Shown here in pieces: positions 13,411 to 26,128 of a stretch of 64,000 nucleotides of DNA. Position numbers and translations under genes: made by a program. Numbering within the stretch: position 1 is the stretch's first letter; each line of letters begins with the position of its first letter. The stretch is from positions 49,572,390 to 49,636,389 of the forward strand of contig NC_068576.1 in assembly GCF_025698545.1 (NCBI RefSeq), given 5' to 3'. The notes beneath the pieces were generated by a model. It saw only the letters and a program-made list of their open reading frames with translations, was not told the origin of the DNA and did not search any database. The DNA is from Gossypium raimondii. Lineage: Eukaryota > Streptophyta > Magnoliopsida > Malvales > Malvaceae.

Positions 13411-14344
13411 TTATTTTATAATTAATTTGTTAGTAATTTAAGATTATGTTATAAATTTATTAGTAACTTATTAGTAATTTAGTAATTTATTACTAATAAA
13501 TTAAATTTTAAATAATTACAAACACAAAATTTATAACATAATCCTAAATTTATGAGGCCTTCGGCGCCATAGACCTGTCCATGGTCGGGCTGCCTACCCG
13601 ATGGCCCGCCGAAATATAGGAGGTTCGGCCGAATACAATAAATATATTTTTATTTTTATTTTTAAAATACTTTTTTTATTTTTAAAATTTTTCGGTGTTT
13701 ATTGGACAAAATTTTAGGCCCATATTTGAGCCGGGCCTAGGAGTCGGGCCGAAATTTTTTAGGTCTGCCCGCCCATGGACAGTCTAGTAATGGCGCTCTC
13801 TATAAGGCACCTTCATTGGCACCTCTCTATGAGGCACCTTCATTGGCGCCTACCGATAGGCGCGACCGACCCGACCCGACCCGATGACCGTATTTTGACC
13901 CGTATTTTTTTTAAAAAAATTATTAAAAAAATATAAAAAAATATTTTATTCAAAAAAAAATTATTATTATTTTTTTATTCATTGGCGCCTATCTAATAGG
14001 CTCCAATGAAAAAAGTAACCCATTTTAGTAAATACTTTTTCTGACACCCTATTTCAGTAATTTTTTTTTTTCAACCTATTTATGTAAAAACCCAAATAAA
14101 ATAGTTCATAATTTAAGTCTAGATGGAAGAACAATTGTCTAATTCTAATACTAAGACTAATACGAGTAATTTGATCCCATTTTTTTGTAATGACTTACAA
14201 GCTACTGTGGTAAGATCCTTACGGTAGAAATTTCTGTTTTTGGCTTTTTGCTGATTTCTCCTTGCGCAAGCAAACTCAAAAAACGCAGCAGTTTTTCCTT
14301 TAAGAAAAAAAGCAGTAGAACTCCTTCATTCCAACTCAGTGCTC

Positions 14345-17300
14345 ATGGATGCGCAAGAAGGAACTCAGCAGTCACAGCAGCTAATCCTTGCTCACAAAGT
14401 CTTCCTCCTCAAGCACCGGGATGTCCCTGACATCGAGAAGGTCCGACTCAAGGATGAGGTCCTAAACACCGTCAAATCCAATTGTAACTCCCCCAATTCT
14501 CCCCTTCCTTTTCCCAGCAATTTATTCTTATTCAAATCTGATACGAATTGCTTTGCGTGTATGCTCGTCTTTGTGGCGGTTTTAGATATGACTCCATATT
14601 ATGAAAACCTAGTCGCGGACAAGGTGCTGGACCTGGACCACAGCGTTTTGGACTCGATGCGTGCAAAGAATGAGGAAGAGATTAAAAAGATCGACGAAAA
14701 GTGAGTTCTTCGAAAAAGAAATTTCAATTTCTTTTCCTGTTTGATTTATTAAAGAGTGATTGGAACTTTATTATAGAATTTAGGTTTTCTGTTCTTAATC
14801 GTTAATGGGAAGTATAAGATTTTAGATTCCAGTAACATACATTGTTTTTGGTAAAATTCCTACTACTACCCATAACCCCTTGCATGTTGCAATAGCAATA
14901 ATGCCAATCGAGACGTAAAAGAGTGACAAACTCACATTGTTAGTGTTCATTTAATTCTAAAATTGATAAGAATATAATGTGAAACTTTTAGACTAAAGCA
15001 TGTTGACTGAACCATTTGCTCCGTGATTGATGAGGCTTATGGCCTATGGAGGAGGTGAAAGTGTTAAGCGGTTATTTTGAGAGGTGCTTCAGTGTGAACG
15101 GTTTCATGTTTGGAGTGATGATGTTTACTAGAATTATGTCTATGAAATGCTAGAGGGATCTGGTTATCAGATACTGCTGAGTCCGATAGATGTTAGTTCG
15201 GTGTTCTATGTTTAACTGGTACAAGGCTTAAATAAAATTAGCAATTAGAATGGTTGCAAGTCCGGTGTCAGGTTTGGAGACCTTTAGTTATTCTTTGACC
15301 TATTCGCTAGGGCCAGTTTAATCTATTTGATATTGGTCCATTAGTTTTTGATTTAGCTGTAATTAGCCATTAAAGGGGTAGAATGGTCCTTGGTGGTTGG
15401 TTGGCCGAGATTCTGGGACTGTAGGTGGCCATGGATTGTGCTGAAAAGCTACATGGGAGCCTCTGCCAATTTATCTCCACTCTCTAGTTGAGTTGAAACA
15501 ACTAGAATCTCTGCTCAGAGATTGGGTACCCTATGGCTTTTGGTTCTTGCTGAATCAATCAACTCTCTAGTTCTTGAAACCAGTAAAAAACTTTGAACTG
15601 GGATGAAGTGGTAATTGTCAGTTCCCCCTCTTTTGGTAGATGAAATGAAAACCCTAAAAGCACCAAGATAGTGCCAACTGAAGTACAACGCTGATATTTA
15701 TAAAAAAAAAAGTGATCATCAACATATATAACATCATGTTATTCTAACACTTCCTGGTTATGAAACCAAAAACAAAACCGTGTAAACTCACATGTCAAGA
15801 GCTTTGAGGTGGGTAATTCTTACCCATCAAAAGTTTTCTGTTTCTGTCCTTCCAAAACCTCCAAAAAGTAGTTAGAGGTATTTGGATCTATAACATTTTT
15901 TCTTTCTATACAAGATGTACACCCCTCCAAGATCATAACTCCTTTTCAATTGCCTCAGAGTTTCATGGTAATTAGGATTTGGAACTAATGGCGTTGTCTG
16001 TCAACCAAGAATCTATAAGTAATGACAAATGTTATAATACATGGAAAAGGCTTAGTTTTCTTCTAAAAATTTGTACATCAACTACGTCTCAATAGTTTTC
16101 ATCAACCACCAATCCCTTTTTAAGAAGAAAAAGGGAAAGAAGCACATCTTCATATTAGATTAATTGTTGTTTATCTATTGAATATGTTTAATCCAAATCT
16201 GGCTTTTGGCATTGTAGGATTGCTGATGCTGAAGAAAACTTAGGTGAAAGTGAAGTTCGAGAAGCACATTTAGCTAAATTCTTATATTTCATTCAGATTG
16301 GTGAAAAGGTATTTAGAGTTATAGTTTATTTCTCTCGAAGTTGATGTCTTCTTTTGTCTATATATGTTTCGAGTCATATGTTTCTCATCTTGACTTATGC
16401 CCTTCTCAATCTAGGAGAAAGCATTGGAGCAACTGAAGGTGACAGAAAACAAGACAGTTGCTGTTGGGCAAAAGATGGACTTGGTCTTCTACTCGTTGCA
16501 GATAGGCTTTTTCTATATGGATTTTGATCTTATTTCTAAGAGTATTGATACAGCGAAAAAGTATATAATCCTATCGATTGACAAATATTCATTAGTTCTG
16601 ACTCTTGCAATACTTGAGAGGTACGTCTTTTACTAATTGCCCGCCCACTATTTGGATGCCAGCTTGTTCGAGAAAGGAGGTGACTGGGAGAGAAAGAACC
16701 GTTTGAAGGTGTATGAAGGCTTGTATTGCATGTCCACTAGAAATTTTAAGAAGGCTGCCAATCTATTTTTGGATTCCATTTCTACCTTCACAACTTACGA
16801 ACTTTTCCCTTATGACACATTCATATTTTACACTGTGCTTACAAGCATCATATCATTGGATAGAGTTTCTCTGAAACAAAAGGTATTATTTTGTTGTTTG
16901 CCTCACATTTCTGTCCTATGTCTTATATTACACATTTTTGGGTAGTTAAAGTTACTGAATGGCTAAATGTTTTGTAGGTGGTTGATGCTCCTGAAATCTT
17001 GACTGTGATTGGAAAAATTCCACATCTTTCGGAATTTTTAAATTCTCTTTACAATTGTCAGTACAAATCATTCTTCTTAGCATTCGGTATGTATAGATCT
17101 GCTATTTTTCTCATAACTAGATATAGAATCATCAGTTTGTCCCAATATTTATCTCTTCTTATCTATGTTCCTAATATTTATGAGCTATCTCACATTTAAT
17201 AAATGCTAAAATGTCATCCACTGATCAGTTCGTTCGATTTGTTTGAACTGTATATATCAGCTGGCCTGACAGAGCAGATCAAAATGGACCGCTGTTTGCA

Positions 17301-17743
17301 TCTACATTTCCGGTTTTACATGAGAGAGATCAGGACTGTTGTTTACTCTCAATTTTTGGAATCCTACAAGAGTGTTACTATTGAAGCCATGGCAAAGGCT
17401 TTTGGGGTGACGGTAGAATTCATTGATCAGTAAGTGATTACGTCTGATAACACCTCTCTCATATATGCATGCATACCTTTTTCCACAATTTCTTGCGATT
17501 GCAGTTAGAGTTGCTTGAGTTTCTTTAAGGCAACTTCTCATTTAATTGGTTTTTCTTCATGATTCCAGGGAGCTATCTCGTTTTATCGCAGCAGGGAAGC
17601 TTCATTGCAAGATTGACAAGGTTGCTGGTGTCCTCGAAACTAACCGCCCTGATGCGAAGAATGCTCTTTACCAGGTCACTATTAAACAAGGTGACTTCTT
17701 ATTAAACCGGATCCAGAAGTTGTCTCGTGTCATTGATCTATGA
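14345..17743 (+). CDS. RPN7: 26S proteasome regulatory subunit RPN7 (PSMD6 homologue), 8 exons
   Basis: A lid subunit of the 19S regulatory particle, acting in ubiquitin-dependent proteolysis in cytosol and nucleus. Exons: 14345-14483, 14586-14700, 16218-16308, 16415-16560, 16663-16882, 16978-17086, 17261-17429, 17569-17743. All introns are GT-AG. The product is 387 aa, which I recall as the length of the Arabidopsis protein (At4g24820). It begins [12 protein letters not shown]. The N-terminal two thirds form helical repeats ([32 protein letters not shown]). The C-terminal PCI region includes [20 protein letters not shown] and the end [17 protein letters not shown]. Intron 2 is long (about 1.5 kb) with no gene inside. 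At the exon 4/5 junction the spliced codon gives Asn where I recall Lys. Intact and confidently identified. Confidence 0.96.
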
Positions 17744-20062
17744 ATTAGTTAGGTATTTCATCGGATTTAGAAATGGAGAACCAATATTTTCAAGTTTGAA
17801 AGAAATATGGAAAATATAAAATAATGCTTTTGGATTCAATTTTGTTCTTTTGTTTCATGATTGTGATACTATTCCCTTTTGGTCAATGAATTTGATTCTA
17901 TTTTATCCCCCTTTACTCTCGTATATTGGGATATTAATCTAGTCCAATCGAACCCAGTTGATGGAATATTGTGGGTTTCGGTTGGCCTTGTAGGTTCAGA
18001 CCTTCCATATCACTACTCCTCCTCACCATTTATTGTAAAGCTTGAGCAATGAAATAATAGCATGATGTGATTCCAAGTGAAATGGAATCATTGACATGAA
18101 TTCCCGATTAAACTCCCCATAGACACCTGAATATTTTAAAAAATACAAAACAAGTAATCAATGAAATGATTTTAGTACGTGAAATATAGAATTATATAAT
18201 AAATATATTTAAATAGAATTTTAAATTAATGTTTTAGTTGTCATTTTATTAAAAATGATTTTAATCTTTTGAGAGTTTAAAGGTCAAATTTAGTTAACCA
18301 AAATATAATCATTTATTATCATTATGTCAAAATATAATAATTTAGTTGTTATTTAAAATAAAAATCAAATTAACAAAAAGGTATAAATGTTTGGCGCTAG
18401 AAAGGGATAAAATTACGTAAAGAAATCAAAATACAAAAAATAATTTCTCAAAATTAAAGTAGAAGGAATTCAAATATCTTTGACTACATCATACAAGAAA
18501 TAAATCTTAAATTGCAAAACATGAATAGAAATACAAAGATGTGAAAAGTTAAAGATATGTGGTTAGAAAGGGGCATTCCCTTATCTGAACTTGGCGGGCA
18601 TTCTTTTGAACCATAATAAATTATAAGTATCCTTGTACCTTCCCTAATCTCTCCATTTTCATGTCACCCACTGTCACAGATATAGAAATTATGTTTATAA
18701 TCTTCTAATTGCTTTTTCTTAAAAATAATTTGGGGTATTATTAAAATAATTTTCGAAAAATGACTTACTTTTTTAAAATTCTATATTTTTGGTATTTGAA
18801 TCAATACGTGTAAAATATTTTTGTTATTTGATAGATTTTTTAAAATATTTCATAAAAGTTGTTTTCAACTAAACAAACATACATATAAGGTTTTCATTTT
18901 TTATTGTTTGATTGAGTTTATTTTATATTAAAATATTTTGTTAAATTCAGACTCATTACAACATCATTTGTTAGTTACACGACTAACAAGTGAATATTTT
19001 ATTTAAAATGTGACATCAACAAAATTCACAAAAAATTTTAACAATTTTAACAACTGGACTTTATTTTCAAATCAAAAGCAGATAGACTAAATTCTTGAAA
19101 ATAAAAGTACAGAGGTTAAATTGTAAATTTAATGAAGAGAATTTATTTACATTGATTTGTAAATCATTTTGTTGACTAAACTATTTTCTATAAATCATAT
19201 ACGGTCACAGAAAATGAAAAATATTTTCCGTAAAATATTTTACATATAAACAAACAAACGCACCTAAATCTATGTAAATTTGATATAAATCTTGAATACA
19301 AAAATATACTTGATACCCTTTTATTTGTGCATATATAAAGAAATACATCCACGGAGAGACAGCACCACTTCTTTACCCAACATTTTTCGCATTTGACGGC
19401 ACCCGTATTCCTGTCTCGTGACTTTCACTTTACAGTACTGTCTTTTCCCCTCCATATTTAAATTTGAGTTCAAAAACATTCATTAAAGTCAGTTTTAGAT
19501 TTATTAAAGACAATATTCCTTTTATTTGAATTTGAGATAAATATTGAATGCCAGCAATTAAATATTCAATTTCTTTTTAAACTTTTCATATACTGAAAAA
19601 GGGTCATTTTGGTGTAATAACTAATTCTTTGTTTCTAATTATTCGAATTTATTGTCTTCATTATTATCGATGAATATCATTCCACTATGGAGAAAACAGC
19701 ATGAATATCATTCTACTAATCTACTTCTACTTTTTTCGCTAACCAAAAACAGAGAGAAAGTTATGGTCCTCAAGCATAAATCATCTTATCATGATTTATT
19801 TTTATTAAAGAGAAAGAAATTTCATGATTTAAATATAAAAATACAGATACCGTAAGCAAAAAGTAGACAGTAGTTTAATGCATAAATTTCAACTAATACA
19901 AAGCAAGAAAAGAAGTTAGAAATACAAACACAGTTTCCATCGGAAACTTCCGACTACATGAAGAGAGTGAGAGAGAAACAAGGAGTTAGACAGAAAGAGA
20001 GTAAGGGCATGAGCAAGAAATTATGCATATAATATTAATTAATATATATATGTAATTGTTGA
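17744..20062. other. Intergenic; MITE-like remnant
   Basis: 3' flank of RPN7, then AT-rich DNA. Between about 18730 and 19265 there is a degenerate element whose ends carry AAATATTTT/TTTTCCG motifs like those of the hAT-like MITE at 29403-29963. No gene is supported; the open frame at 19652-19855 shows no domain. Confidence 0.4.
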
Positions 20063-20290
20063 TCAATAAGAGGGAGTGCAGGCAATGCAAGCAAGCAACA
20101 GAATGGCGGAAGAGGCGCCATCTTCTTCAAGGTTGGAACTGCTTCTCTTGAACTTTGAAGTCTTCCCTTTGTTGCATTGTATCATCGACGGCTGCTTCTG
20201 CAACGCCGCCGGCGACTGCTGATGCAAATGCTCCTTTTTTCCGTTTGGATTTTGTTGCCTTCTCATTGCTTCTTCCACTCTGGAAACCAT
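20063..20290 (-). CDS. Small uncharacterised plant protein, 75 aa
   Basis: A single-exon frame from ATG at 20290 to a stop at 20063. The product is basic and polar at the N-terminus (MVSRVEEAMRRQQNPNGKK), carries a KFKRSSSNLEEDGASS motif at about residues 45-60, and ends in a short hydrophobic tail (AILLLACIACTPSY). I think I have seen related small plant proteins with this Lys/Arg-Ser-rich motif followed by a Cys-containing tail, but I cannot name the family. A TATA-like box lies about 90 bp upstream, which supports a real gene. The tail is too short for a standard membrane span; the two cysteines could be lipid-modified, but that is speculation. Function is unknown. Confidence 0.65.
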   Translation of the reverse strand: MVSRVEEAMRRQQNPNGKKEHLHQQSPAALQKQPSMIQCNKGKTSKFKRSSSNLEEDGASSAILLLACIACTPSY

Positions 20291-23200
20291 AGTTTTCCCT
20301 ACTTCTTTGATATTTTTATTCTTTTAGATGAGATGGGTTGTGCATGGGACTGAGTGAAGTGAACAACTTAGACCGCAATTTATACTACTTTCTTGTACCA
20401 TTTTGCCCTTGCTTCCTATTCTTTATCCCATTCACGAAATATAGGAATCAGAAATAATAGTAAGGATGACAATTATTTTAAATTATTATCCAAAAAAATA
20501 TTATACGCCCAGTTATAATAGACGTTGATAATGGCAATTGAATCATCGTAAAATAAGAACATATAAATTTTACGTGAAAGCTCTTCCGGGAAAAAATCAC
20601 AGGTAAATGAAAAGAAATTTACTAATATTAAAAAACGAATGATACAAGAGGAGTTTCGACTACATCTATTTAAAGGTTGAAAAAATTTATTCTAATCAAT
20701 GCTAAATAGAAGAAGCGTAGGATCTATATGGATTCTACTTGTGCGGCATGATCCGTACCCACAAATCCTCTTATTTTACCACTATATTTTATTGCTGTAA
20801 CAAATGATAAAATTCGGATCACACAAATTATTAATTTTTTTCTTTATTATTTCCACTTCCAAATCATAAAAATCAAATGATTAATTAAATAATTTGTATG
20901 ATCAGAAATGTAATAATATAAATAATATAGATGACATGGTGAGGTGATATGCATCCAATTGAAGTGCTTCTTTTTAAGTTTTTGAATAATTGGATTAGAG
21001 CATGGTCCTACATGTTTCTAACATTTAACATTTCCTCTTTAATTTTATTTTCACCTCAAACATTCAAAGATGGTGAAATTAATATAAAGTAATTCATCAT
21101 GTTTAATTCTACATAAATTTGTTTTGATTTGAACGGAGTCGCATTTAACACAGATTCAATGTTTTTAATGTTGTATTAAAAATTGTACATTAATTTAATA
21201 AAAACTAAAAATAATAAATTTTAATATTATTATAAAAATATTTTTATATGACATCTTTAAATAAACCACCCTGTAATAAAATATCACCATTCCTTTGAAA
21301 CAAAACTATTATTAATTTAAACTATCCATAAAAAAACTATTATTAATTTAAAAGATAAATATATTTTTATAAATACATTTTATATAATTTCTTTTCTTTC
21401 TCCACATTGTAAATCTGAAATAATCTAGGATAATTGCTCTCAACAAAAATATAGTATAAATTATTATCAACATAACCCAATTTGAAATGTAAAAAATAAT
21501 AATAATAACTCAGAAAATTACTCCACATGAATATAAAAAAATGTCAAGTTCATACTAAAAGCAAAGTTACGTTAGATCAATGGTTAATCCAGATGAAAGT
21601 TTTGCATTGGATTCTCATTCTCCTTCAAACAGCCAAATAATACACAGAAATAACCATGGAGTAATTAATAATATTTCTTAGCTGGTATGTTTTAAAAATT
21701 AGATTATAAAAAAGAAGAAGAAGGAGATAGGGAGAAGTCAATTAAAATACCTAGCCAATAATATAAAAAAGATTAAGGAAAATAAGCAAAGCAAAATGAT
21801 TTCAAATCATTTAATGATTAGAGTTTGAATGGCAGGAAGAAAGGGGTGGGGGTCAGAAGTGTAGTTTAGTTCATGTGCTTAACCATGTGAGCATGTGTTT
21901 ATGTTTTCGTCGTCTTCTTGGCTGACCCGCCGCTTCGCCAGGCTGACCCCAGACCTTGGGATCTATATCATATATCAAATATCAAATTCATCTTTCTTTT
22001 CTCCTTTTCAGTTTTTTTTTTTTTGTTAATATAGGATTTGGTATGAGTTTCACATTCAATATCTAAGTTTTCTTTTTTTATCAGTCTAGTATCTGAATTT
22101 AATTTCAATATTCATTTTGATACTTAAGTTATTTTTAGTTAAGTACTTATGTTTTAGGTTTAAATATATTCAATTTGATATACGAGGTTTTCTTGATAAA
22201 TTGTACTTATATTTTTATTAAAATATACGTGTCAAACATTCATCAAGTTATATCGTTTAATTTTTAACATTTAAAAGCTAAACTCATATACTTAAGTGGG
22301 ACAAAAACAAACTCATATTCTTAAATTAAAAAATAGTACTTAGATTTGAAATCATAATTTAAATTTATTTGGTTTGGTTTAAATAAACTTTTACATTTAA
22401 CTTGTGACACTATTTTTTTTTGGGGGGGGGGGGACATTATAAATTAGGGAGCAATGTTACTATTAAAGCTTAAACCTAAACTTCCATATGCAAAGTGAGA
22501 GCTTGTCCCTTTGCTTTTAACAGTGTATGTCTTAATTTTCACCCTAAATCTGAATCTTGAAGCTAAAATACTAGAAAGTAGAAGCCAAAACCTCTTCACA
22601 GTTTTCAATGTTCAAATGCATGCATGAGGGGTTTTTTTTTTTGGTTCATAAATGCATGCACGAGTGTTCCTCACAAGTGAAGACGATATGCACCAAGCAC
22701 AAAGGGTGGGTCGGTTGTGGGGTGCACGACAACCCGTTTCAGTTCTAAGGAACACGTATTAATGAGTCCCCCACCCCAAAGCCCAAAAAGAAAAAATAAA
22801 AAATTTATGGTGAAAACATAAAAGAATGAAGCTAGGGAAATGAGTTTTGTTGGGATCGAAGAAGACAAGTAAATGAGGGGTGAGGGTCATGAAACCATAA
22901 TTCTCAACAATGAAGGGGCCATGGCTAAAGAAAATGGGATGTTGGCCATTCTCGTAACAAGCCATCTTGGCCGGTTTGACCCATCACCATTCCCATCAAG
23001 ATTTTCAATGGATAACTCCATTTGACTCCATTATTATACCAACAACGAGAGTCTCTGTTTCTCTAAACATATCTACTTGTTTGGATTTGGACCTTACTTT
23101 TTTTTTTTTCCTTCTCTTTTTATATTTCATTTTTGGTGTGAATATATGCAAATATATACATTCACATGATTTGACTATTATTACAGACTGGATCTTTGTC

Positions 23201-23756
23201 TTCCTACCTTACATGTATGTATACCTAGGACTGAACTACCATATAAGTTAGAAACCAGTTTAGTTCTTGGCTTTGCCATCCTGGCTATATCTATTATTCA
23301 CTTCAATTATGTATAAGACTAAGTTTGATTCTAATTAGCTCCTATGGATGGAATCAACTGCTACTTTAACTTCTACACCTAAGCACTGGTTTGTCTGTAT
23401 GTACATAAAAGCAATGTTTTGTAGTTCCACCAATCGAATGGATTTTGTCCGGTTTAAATCAAATAAATTATTAAAAAAATATATAGTTCGGTTCAACTAT
23501 TAGTTTTATTGATTTCTTAACTTAATTTAATTAGTTTATGCTGATTTACGAGTCAACATATTTTTTCGTCTTGTTCTGATCCAACATACTGACACACTCA
23601 TAATTCAATTGGTTTAACAAACCGGTCCAATTCAATCCTAAAACACTAGAGCAAGGGAAATCATCTAGTTTCAATCAACTTTGAGACTTTAAACTTTTAT
23701 TTATAAATTTCAATTCTTCTGTATATTGGGAGCTGAATTTTTTAACGGTTTATATG
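20291..23756. other. Intergenic, AT-rich, several degenerate repeats
   Basis: No gene is supported. At 22080-22370 there is a MITE-like fragment ('tacttaagtt', 'ctcatatactta'). A T9/G12 homopolymer pair lies at 22412-22433. Around 23430-23640 is the degenerate 'ggttcaac/aaccggtcc' repeat. Open frames at 22671-22965 and 22967-23251 are low-complexity and unsupported. Confidence 0.4.
20377..20384 (-). promoter_or_regulatory. TATA box of the small-protein gene
   Basis: TATAAATT on the minus strand, about 90 bp upstream of the ATG at 20290. The spacing leaves a leader of roughly 60 bases. Confidence 0.5.
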
Positions 23757-24515
23757 GAAAATAGGTATTCAAATTATGTAATGTTTTTGGGTATCTAAGT
23801 TTTTGTTTTGTTAAAGTAGGTATCTAAAGTTGTATATTGTTATCACGTTAAGTACCAACATTTATCTTTGGTTGAAAAAATCCTTGAACTAATTAATTTA
23901 AGACTTGTGCCATTTTTAATTAAATAAGATTATTTAAATTTAATATAAATTTGAAATTATTTTAAATTAAAAATAAAAAATTTCACGACTCAATCTTCTC
24001 TCTGTCTCTCCCCCTCCCTTTCCTCCTTGATCTTCTTAGTTATGTGTGAAACTAAAAACCCCGTAAAAAAACTTCGCATGGACTCAAAATGAAGAAAATG
24101 GGGTTTTTTTCTTCTTCTTCCTATTTTTAGTTCTTAACAATGAAAATGAAAATGTGGGTAGCAAAGAAGATGGGGTTTATTTCAGTACTAGAAATGGGAG
24201 TTGTTTTAATGAGAGAAAATTGAAGTAGAACTTATTTCAAAATTTTAGAGAATTTCTTTTTAGAGAAAATGAATATGGGAATTGGGAGGAGAGAGATTGA
24301 GAGCAAATACTTTTTATTTTAATTTAATTTAATATTTACTTAATATTAATTTTAAATATTTTATTTAATTAAAATAAATTTGATTTTGGTAATGGGAACT
24401 AGCGGATAATACCTGAAGTGCTAATTGGAATAAAACTTTAGGCAACTACTTTGACAAAATAAAAAATTTTAGGTACGTGGCTCAAAAATATTACATAATT
24501 TAGGTACCTATTTTT
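23757..24515. mobile_element. MITE-like element with ~110-bp inverted ends
   Basis: The left end (AAAATAGGTATTCAAATTAT, 23758-23777) and right end (minus strand AAAATAGGTACCTAAATTAT) are inverted copies, and similarity continues for about 110 bp with phrases such as AAAGTAGGTATCTAAAG against AAAGTAGTTGCCTAAAG. The centre is an AT-rich and pyrimidine-rich non-coding stretch. No transposase and no clear target duplication. Confidence 0.6.
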
Positions 24516-24680
24516 CTGTAAGTCTTTTTAGTTGACTTTTTTCTTTATATTTTCTATTCCATTTTAAAATGATATGTTCCATCTTACTCTCCGGAAATTA
24601 AAAACTCGGTTATTAATTAATTAAAATTTTATCTTATTTTTAAAGATAAATTTCAAAACTACACAGAAAATTTAATTTAA

Positions 24681-24900
24681 TATGTAATTTAATACATGAA
24701 CTTTGATTTAGTTTAATTATACACATGAAACTTTGATTATGATTCAAATATATATGAGGACTTTTAATTTTGATTCAATTCTACATATTTAAATAAGTAA
24801 ATACATAAATTTATTTTTATATTGAGTAAATATAATTATTTGTGTATACAATATGTTAACTTAAAATGGTGTCATGTTAATAATTATGTTAGTAATTAAT
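24681..24900 (+). repeat. Dispersed repeat, copy A
   Basis: Shares most of its sequence, in opposite orientation, with 48613-48906. Shared phrases include TTTTGATTCAATT, TACATATTTAAATAA and AAATATAATTATTTGT. Non-coding. Confidence 0.65.
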
Positions 24901-25729
24901 AAAAATTAAATTAAATTAAAATTTCATATATAAAATGAAAAAATTAAAATTTATATATAATATTACACGTTAGAATAAAGTTTACACATAATTTTAAAAT
25001 TTATACTATTTTCTATAAAAAAAAGTATCATATTTATAGGTCTACGTATCAAACCCAACTGTTGTAAGATGATGATAGAGAGAGCGATGCAAAAAGATAT
25101 ATTGGGCTTAAAATTTTTAAGAAGAAAATTTTATTAAAAGGCCCTCAAAATTCAGCATGAGGCCCAAATTATGATCCAATGGACTACCCCTGTAAAGAGT
25201 TGCCTGATGAAAAAAGAAAATCAAAAATTGCTATTAATCCATATAAAGACGCTCAAAATTGAATGTGCTCTTTTTGGTTGATACCCACCGGAGAGAAAAG
25301 AGCAAATTCCATTTTCATTTTATTAAAGCGCTCAAAATTCCCAAGTTAAATACAGTCTTAACTAAACTAACATGAGCGTTGTTATTAATACAGAAAGACG
25401 TGAGTTTGAGTGTGTTAAAGCGCATCATTTTCTTATTTATAAGTCGCGAAGAAGCTACATGTAATTTTAAACATTGTGTCAAAATTCAACCAAAAAACAA
25501 AAAAACAAAAACCAGGTTGTGGCTTCATCATCCTTGGCGTTAATCTCTTCTTCACGGTGCCCAAATCCATAAGCAGCTTAACGACAGTAAAATAATTAGA
25601 ATGTTCAACTTGACAACATCAACCAAACCAAAATTTTATTGCATGAAACGGTTAACCAAATGATTAGTTTACAGGGAGCATGAGTTTTTTTCTATTTTCT
25701 TTTTATGTAAAGAAACAAAATTACATTAA

Positions 25730-26128
25730 TTTAATACATAAGAAATCTCTCTAGGTGGATCTGCAAAGAGAAGCAGTCCCTCCTCTCTATGAAAGGAGGT
25801 TCTGGTTATGAAATTCGCATCTTTTTTTTCTTCCCTAGGATATGCTGTAATAGTCACTGATCAACCTTTTTCAAAATTAGATGAATCCGCAAAATTAAGG
25901 CAGAATTCGAGGATGACAAGGAAGATTCTTGAATAGCCTTCGCAACCTCAACACTATCAATCTAGATCAACACTCTTTCATAGCTTCGGCTCTGCAACAA
26001 GTTTAATCCATAAAAAATTCCTCATAGTTTGGCCTCAAATACTGAACACTTCCCCAAGCACCTATTGAATCCTAAAATCCACTTCCTTATATGATCTCGC
26101 AAGGTTCCTCCAAAAGCAACGATTCCGG
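25730..26128 (-). pseudogene. LINE remnant: RNase H-like (RVT_3) domain
   Basis: Minus-strand translation reads like the RNase H-like C-terminal domain of plant non-LTR retrotransposons. It contains VAFGGTLRDHIRKWILGFNR, then LGKCSVFEAKL (the catalytic-Glu region), then IDSVEVAKAIQESS and ending near DPPREISYVLN. It has in-frame stops (after FEAKL and after ERVLI), so it is dead. It is cut at 26128 by a Gypsy LTR; the upstream part of the same LINE resumes at about 29222. Confidence 0.8.

Larger units (their letters stand above)
12503..14093. mobile_element. Mutator-like fold-back element with long inverted arms
   Basis: About 1.59 kb. The left end reads GAGTTTTTATATAAATAGG and the right end, on the minus strand, GGGTTTTTACATAAATAGG. 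The arms stay complementary inward for hundreds of bases, including the stem piece GAGCCTATTAGATAGGCG at 12588-12605 and its partner at 13986-14003. Both ends are flanked by the same 9 bp, AAATAAAAT (12494-12502 and 14094-14102), the target-site length of Mutator-like elements. No transposase is present. Inside are GC-rich blocks rich in GGCGCC and GGGCCGGGC and a tandem array of 'attacaatattcatac' units near the centre (about 13080-13400). It is non-autonomous. Confidence 0.8.

Noticed and set aside
19987-20006. AGACAGAAAGAGAGTAAGGG, which resembles miR156
   Set aside because: Differs at several positions from the mature miRNA and no complementary arm is visible nearby to form a precursor hairpin.
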